In this document: positions 6,370 to 9,104 of the stretch, one piece after another
Position numbering within the stretch: position 1 is the stretch's first letter
Layout of the letters: the number at the start of each line of letters is the position of its first letter
Notes under the pieces: model-generated
The model's input: only the letters and a program-made list of their open reading frames with translations
Database searches by the model: none
Told to the model about the DNA's origin: nothing
Translations under genes and position numbers: made by a program
Assembly (NCBI GenBank): GCA_002730485.1
Contig: PCAH01000134.1
Coordinates: 1-9,104, forward strand
DNA: 9,104 bases
Direction of reading: 5' to 3'
Source: Dehalococcoidia bacterium
Lineage (GTDB): Bacteria > Chloroflexota > Dehalococcoidia > UBA3495

Positions 6370-6402
6370 AAAAAAGCCCCTGGATCATTCCAGGGGCTTT
6401 TT
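6370..6402. terminator. Bidirectional intrinsic terminator between ccmE and the zinc-finger gene
   Basis: AAAAAGCCCCTGG (6371-6383) pairs with CCAGGGGCTTTTT (6390-6402) around a 6-base loop. It has an A-run on the left and a T-run on the right, so it works in both directions. It lies 27 bases after the ccmE stop and 28 bases past the end of the convergent minus-strand gene. Confidence 0.9.
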
Positions 6403-6430
6403 CATTCTCTGGTCCGAGTTGGACTTGGTG

Positions 6431-6700
6431 TTAGCCTTCGCGGCGGGCTCGGTCCACGATTGATCGTTTTAATGTAGATGGCGCGTTTATGCCGGGCAGT
6501 CGACCCAAAGCATTTATCGTTGAGGACAGTGTCCCCACGAATGCCTGACAAGGTGGGCATTTGCTCAGGTGGGCCTGCAGCGCCGATCGTTTAGCTTCTT
6601 TGAGTTCGTTATCGATGTAGGCTGAAGTGTGATCAGCCACGTCTTTGCAGTCGAACTCACTCTTTCTGAACAGCCTTTTTATCGCTTTAATCAAAATCAT
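6431..6700 (-). CDS. Small zinc-finger (zf-HC2, anti-sigma-factor-like) protein
   Basis: An 89-residue cytoplasmic protein with the ZAS/zf-HC2 pattern: Cys18 (with His24 nearby), then His44-x3-Cys48-x2-Cys51 in HLSKCPPC, set in a helical region (HTSAYIDNELKEAKRSALQAHL) typical of anti-sigma domains that bind ECF sigma factors and can sense oxidants through zinc loss. No membrane span follows, so it would be a soluble type. The N-terminus is basic (K5, K8, R9, R12, K13). No sigma factor lies beside it in the window; it stands alone between two terminators, so its partner is unknown and it could act otherwise. The ATG at 6700 has GGAG only three bases away and GGAA eight bases away, which makes initiation slightly unusual. 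Confidence 0.8.
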   Translation of the reverse strand: MILIKAIKRLFRKSEFDCKDVADHTSAYIDNELKEAKRSALQAHLSKCPPCQAFVGTLSSTINALGRLPGINAPSTLKRSIVDRARREG

Positions 6701-6788
6701 CGTCTCCGTTCCATTCTAAGTCGGCAGCTCGGTGGAGAGCAACAACCACTGCCCGGAGAGGTTATTCATTTGCCGAAATGGCGCTCTT

Positions 6789-6817
6789 ATCAAATAGTTA
6801 GATGCACCAACCGACAA
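6789..6817 (-). promoter_or_regulatory. Candidate sigma-70-type promoter for the zinc-finger gene
   Basis: On the minus strand, TTGTCG (6817-6812) and TTTGAT (6794-6789) are separated by 17 bases, each matching four of six consensus positions. This would give an untranslated leader of about 80 bases. A TAGAAT nearer the gene (6718-6713) is an alternative but would leave almost no leader. Confidence 0.3.
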
Positions 6818-6823
6818 ATAGGA

Positions 6824-6844
6824 TTGCATTCGCTTTGAATGCAA
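6824..6844. repeat. Perfect 8-bp inverted repeat adjoining the oxidoreductase terminator
   Basis: TTGCATTC (6824-6831) pairs with GAATGCAA (6837-6844) around a 5-base loop. It lies just beyond, and shares two bases with, the T-run of the minus-strand terminator, giving two hairpins in a row. It may serve as back-up termination or 3'-end protection. Confidence 0.5.
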
Positions 6845-6872
6845 AAACGCCTCGCGGTTCAGCGAGGCGTTT
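6843..6872 (-). terminator. Intrinsic terminator of the 2-oxoacid:ferredoxin oxidoreductase operon
   Basis: AAACGCCTCGC (6845-6855) pairs perfectly with GCGAGGCGTTT (6862-6872) around a 6-base loop. Read on the minus strand the hairpin is followed by a run of five T (6847-6843). It lies 23 bases after the beta-subunit stop. Confidence 0.9.
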
Positions 6873-6895
6873 CTTGATTGACTAGTTAGGTGTGC

Positions 6896-7762
6896 TTAGA
6901 ATTCGAAGGCTCCCAATAACTGTTCCACGGTTTTGGGCTGGGCCTTCTCCCAAGTACCCACCACAGCCTCGTCCAACGAGACCCTTGAGGTGTCGTTGTA
7001 GAGAACGCCCACCGGCACTCCACCTTGTTGGAGCAATTCGTGAGCGGCCGCACGATCTGTGGTGTCGTGCTCTTCGGGGATATCCCAAAGTCCTGGCTGG
7101 ATACCGTTAGCTAGATCTCCCTTCAGTTCGATGAAGGTGTCGTTATAGGTGGTGCAGGGAGATTGTACGTGGATGATGGAGAAGCCGGGATGCTCCATTC
7201 CCTGCTGTATCAGCTTGGACAGAGGCCGAGGCTGACCAGAGAAACCGGAGGCGATAAAGCTAACGCCGAGGGTTAGGTACAACTCCAGCGGGTTGGTCTT
7301 GGTCTCCAGTTTGCCGAAGGGGGTGCTGCTGGTGATTTTCCCCTGCAATGTGGTTGGAGAACTCTGACCTTTGGTCAATCCATACACGCCGTTGTCCATG
7401 ACCACAGCGCAGACGTTCAGGTTTCTGGCTGCTTGCGGTGCAATATGCTCACCGCCGATGCTGAGGAAGTCGCCATCCCCGGCTACAACCACAACGTTGA
7501 GGGTCGGTTTGGCCATCTTGACGCCCAGCGCTATGGGGAGCGAACGGCCGTGGATGCCGTGAATCCCGTAAGGCTGCTCACCTTCCAGGAGGTGTACCAG
7601 GTTGCCGGAGCAACCGATACCTGCCACTACAACGTTGTTCGCCATTGGCTGGCCAGTCTCTTCCAGACGGCCGATCATTGCAAATTCAATAGCCCGTCGG
7701 ACCCCAAAATCCCCACAACCGGGGCACCATTTGAAATCGTATTCAGGGTTCTTCTTGCTCAT
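6896..7762 (-). CDS. 2-oxoacid:ferredoxin oxidoreductase, beta subunit
   Basis: Cytoplasmic, thiamine-diphosphate and 4Fe-4S subunit that oxidatively decarboxylates a 2-oxoacid (2-oxoglutarate or pyruvate type) to acyl-CoA and reduces ferredoxin; the reverse, CO2-fixing reaction is possible in some organisms. At 288 residues it is the normal KorB/OorB-type length. Visible cluster ligands are Cys13 and Cys16 (WCPGCGD), Cys51 (IGCSGN) and Cys203 (SPCTTYND). The thiamine-diphosphate/Mg motif starts at GDGD (95-98) and ends at DNGVYGLTKGQ (123-133). The ATG at 7762 overlaps the alpha-subunit stop in an ATGA junction, with AAGGAG 11 bases upstream (7774-7779). A terminator follows, so this is the last gene of the operon. 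2-oxoglutarate is the likelier substrate by likeness to KorAB, but sequence alone does not settle it. Confidence 0.93.
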   Translation of the reverse strand: MSKKNPEYDFKWCPGCGDFGVRRAIEFAMIGRLEETGQPMANNVVVAGIGCSGNLVHLLEGEQPYGIHGIHGRSLPIALGVKMAKPTLNVVVVAGDGDFLSIGGEHIAPQAARNLNVCAVVMDNGVYGLTKGQSSPTTLQGKITSSTPFGKLETKTNPLELYLTLGVSFIASGFSGQPRPLSKLIQQGMEHPGFSIIHVQSPCTTYNDTFIELKGDLANGIQPGLWDIPEEHDTTDRAAAHELLQQGGVPVGVLYNDTSRVSLDEAVVGTWEKAQPKTVEQLLGAFEF

Positions 7763-9104
7763 ACCCTGACCGTCTCCTTGAGAGTAGCGTTGGTCATTTC
7801 CGTGAACTTTTCAACTAGAGTGCGTGCCTTGAATGGTAGGCCCGTGTACTGGGTGATCGACTCAGCCTTCACGCCCATTGACCGCAGGATGCTCGAGAAT
7901 TGCCCCTGGTAGTTAAGTTCAGGGACGATAACCAAGTCTTTCGATTTCAGTTCTTCAAGCATCTTGGGCGGTAGAGGGTTCAGGAACATCGTGTAGTACC
8001 AGCTCACAGGCAATCCAGCCGCTTTCAGAGCGTTGTAGGCTTCTTGGGCTGGTCCTTTGCTGCCGCCCCAAGGAAGAACAGCGATGGAGTTATCTGTCTG
8101 GTCGCTCTCGTAGTCGTTCTCTTCTAGGAGTTTGACCTTGCCGAATCGACGTTCGGTCATCTGAACGTGGTGTTCACCCAAGTGGGTGGTGTCACCCATG
8201 TGGTCGTGTTCGCTGCCGTTGGCAACGTAGGCACCAGGGTTGCCTGGGATGGGCATGGGGGAGAGTTCATCTCCGGCATAACGGAGGTATCCGTTTGAAC
8301 CGGTGTATTCCACTCTCTTGGCTTCTTTGATCTTGGAGAGGTCGGGTTTCGCGATATTTTGAATCCGCTCGGCCAGAGCCATCTCGGTCATTAGAATGAC
8401 AGGACCCTGGTATTTCTCAGCCCACTCAACGGCTTTGACTGCCCCGTAGAAGCACTCTTCCACGGTTCCGGCGGCGATGATCGGTAGTTTGACGTCACCG
8501 TGGGCCGGGAACATGCAGCCAAACAAGTCGGATTGTTCAGTCTTTGTAGGCAAACCGGTGGCAGGCCCGCCGCGCTGGACGTTTACCACCACCAATGGAA
8601 TCTCAGCGATCCAGGCCAGGCCCAGACCTTCGCTCATCAGTGAGACACCGGGGCCGGAGGTTGCGGTCATGGACCGTTTCCCTGCGTAACCCGCTCCCAG
8701 GATGGCGGTAATAGCTTCAATCTCAGAACTTACTTGATACGCGACCCGGTCTTTGCCGACCAAGTTGCGCTCCATGTAGAGGAGGATGGGGGTGGCTGGT
8801 GATATGGGATAACCAGCGTAGAAATCAAGGCCGGCGGCCATTGCTCCAACGGAGACGGCTTCATTGCCCTTGATCATGATCTGTTTTTCTTCGGGCATTT
8901 CAGGAGGAGCCAGTTCGCCCAGAGAGAATCCGCTTTCTGCTATATGACTGCGACCCAGGTTGAGGGCCTCAATGTTGGATTTGATGATCTCGGCGTCTTC
9001 GGACCGTCCACGGTTGAAGCGCTCTTCGACGAAGCCGATCAGGTGCTCCTGGGGCATGTTGATCAAGTGGGCCAGGGAGCCCATGATCACCATGTTGGAT
9101 GCTC
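7759..9104 (-). CDS. 2-oxoacid:ferredoxin oxidoreductase, fused gamma-alpha subunit (5' end outside window)
   Basis: Partner of the beta subunit. The frame is open to the window edge (preceding residues read A-S-N-M), so the ATG at 9093 is internal and most of the N-terminal gamma domain, which binds CoA, is missing; only its last part (NMVIMGSLAHL to about VEERF) is seen. The alpha, pyrimidine-binding domain follows: YPISPATP (about 8789-8812), SSEIEAI, TSGPGVSLMSEG, and VQRGGPATGLPTKTEQSD, the hallmark of the KorA/2-oxoglutarate-type family. Further on come GAYVANGSEHDHMG and a C-terminal transketolase-C-like domain (VLPWGGSKG...VPELNYQGQ). About 448 of an expected 600 or so residues are present. 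The stop overlaps the beta start by 4 bases. Its promoter is outside the window. Confidence 0.93.
   Translation of the reverse strand, partial: ASNMVIMGSLAHLINMPQEHLIGFVEERFNRGRSEDAEIIKSNIEALNLGRSHIAESGFSLGELAPPEMPEEKQIMIKGNEAVSVGAMAAGLDFYAGYPISPATPILLYMERNLVGKDRVAYQVSSEIEAITAILGAGYAGKRSMTATSGPGVSLMSEGLGLAWIAEIPLVVVNVQRGGPATGLPTKTEQSDLFGCMFPAHGDVKLPIIAAGTVEECFYGAVKAVEWAEKYQGPVILMTEMALAERIQNIAKPDLSKIKEAKRVEYTGSNGYLRYAGDELSPMPIPGNPGAYVANGSEHDHMGDTTHLGEHHVQMTERRFGKVKLLEENDYESDQTDNSIAVLPWGGSKGPAQEAYNALKAAGLPVSWYYTMFLNPLPPKMLEELKSKDLVIVPELNYQGQFSSILRSMGVKAESITQYTGLPFKARTLVEKFTEMTNATLKETVRV

Noticed and set aside
7433..7912. 159-codon plus-strand ORF across the alpha/beta oxidoreductase junction
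   Set aside because: It is antisense to two certain genes and the protein has no recognisable features.

Overview
The window looks like chromosomal DNA from a free-living bacterium that uses c-type cytochromes. The best guess is a marine or deep-water Chloroflexota lineage of the SAR202/Dehalococcoidia type. This rests on gene style: an SDR plus acyl-CoA ligase pair, a fused gamma-alpha 2-oxoacid:ferredoxin oxidoreductase, and a divergent Ccm system. There is no rRNA or marker gene, so the taxonomy is inference. I see no mobile element, CRISPR array, tRNA or rRNA.

Layout. (1) Positions 1-2340, plus strand: the 3' part of a short-chain dehydrogenase/reductase, then an AMP-forming acyl-CoA ligase, closed by a strong intrinsic terminator. 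(2) Positions 2555-5438, minus strand: a compact operon read as ccmA, ccmB, ccmC, ccmD and a small lipoprotein gene. The ccmA/ccmB pair overlaps by 4 bases, and the lipoprotein ATG directly follows the ccmD stop. (3) Positions 5439-5844: a divergent control region holding an extended -10 promoter and a 13-codon leader ORF. (4) Positions 5845-6342, plus strand: ccmE, encoding the Cys-type (CxxxY) haem chaperone, followed by a bidirectional terminator. (5) Positions 6431-6700, minus strand: a small zinc-finger (anti-sigma-like) protein. (6) Positions 6896-9104, minus strand: the beta subunit and most of the fused gamma-alpha subunit of a 2-oxoacid:ferredoxin oxidoreductase, with its own terminator. 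The alpha subunit runs off the window edge.

How they fit together. CcmA, CcmB, CcmC and CcmD form the machine that loads haem onto CcmE on the outer face of the membrane for covalent attachment to apocytochromes c. CcmF, CcmG and CcmH are not in the window. The Cys-type CcmE points to the variant System I (I*), which in known cases lacks CcmH. The oxidoreductase feeds central carbon metabolism and makes reduced ferredoxin; the ligase and SDR suggest carboxylic-acid or fatty-acid breakdown. The points most worth following are the CxxxY CcmE with its odd start region, the unknown lipoprotein in the ccm operon, and an SDR that lacks the usual catalytic serine. None of these is a clearly new system.
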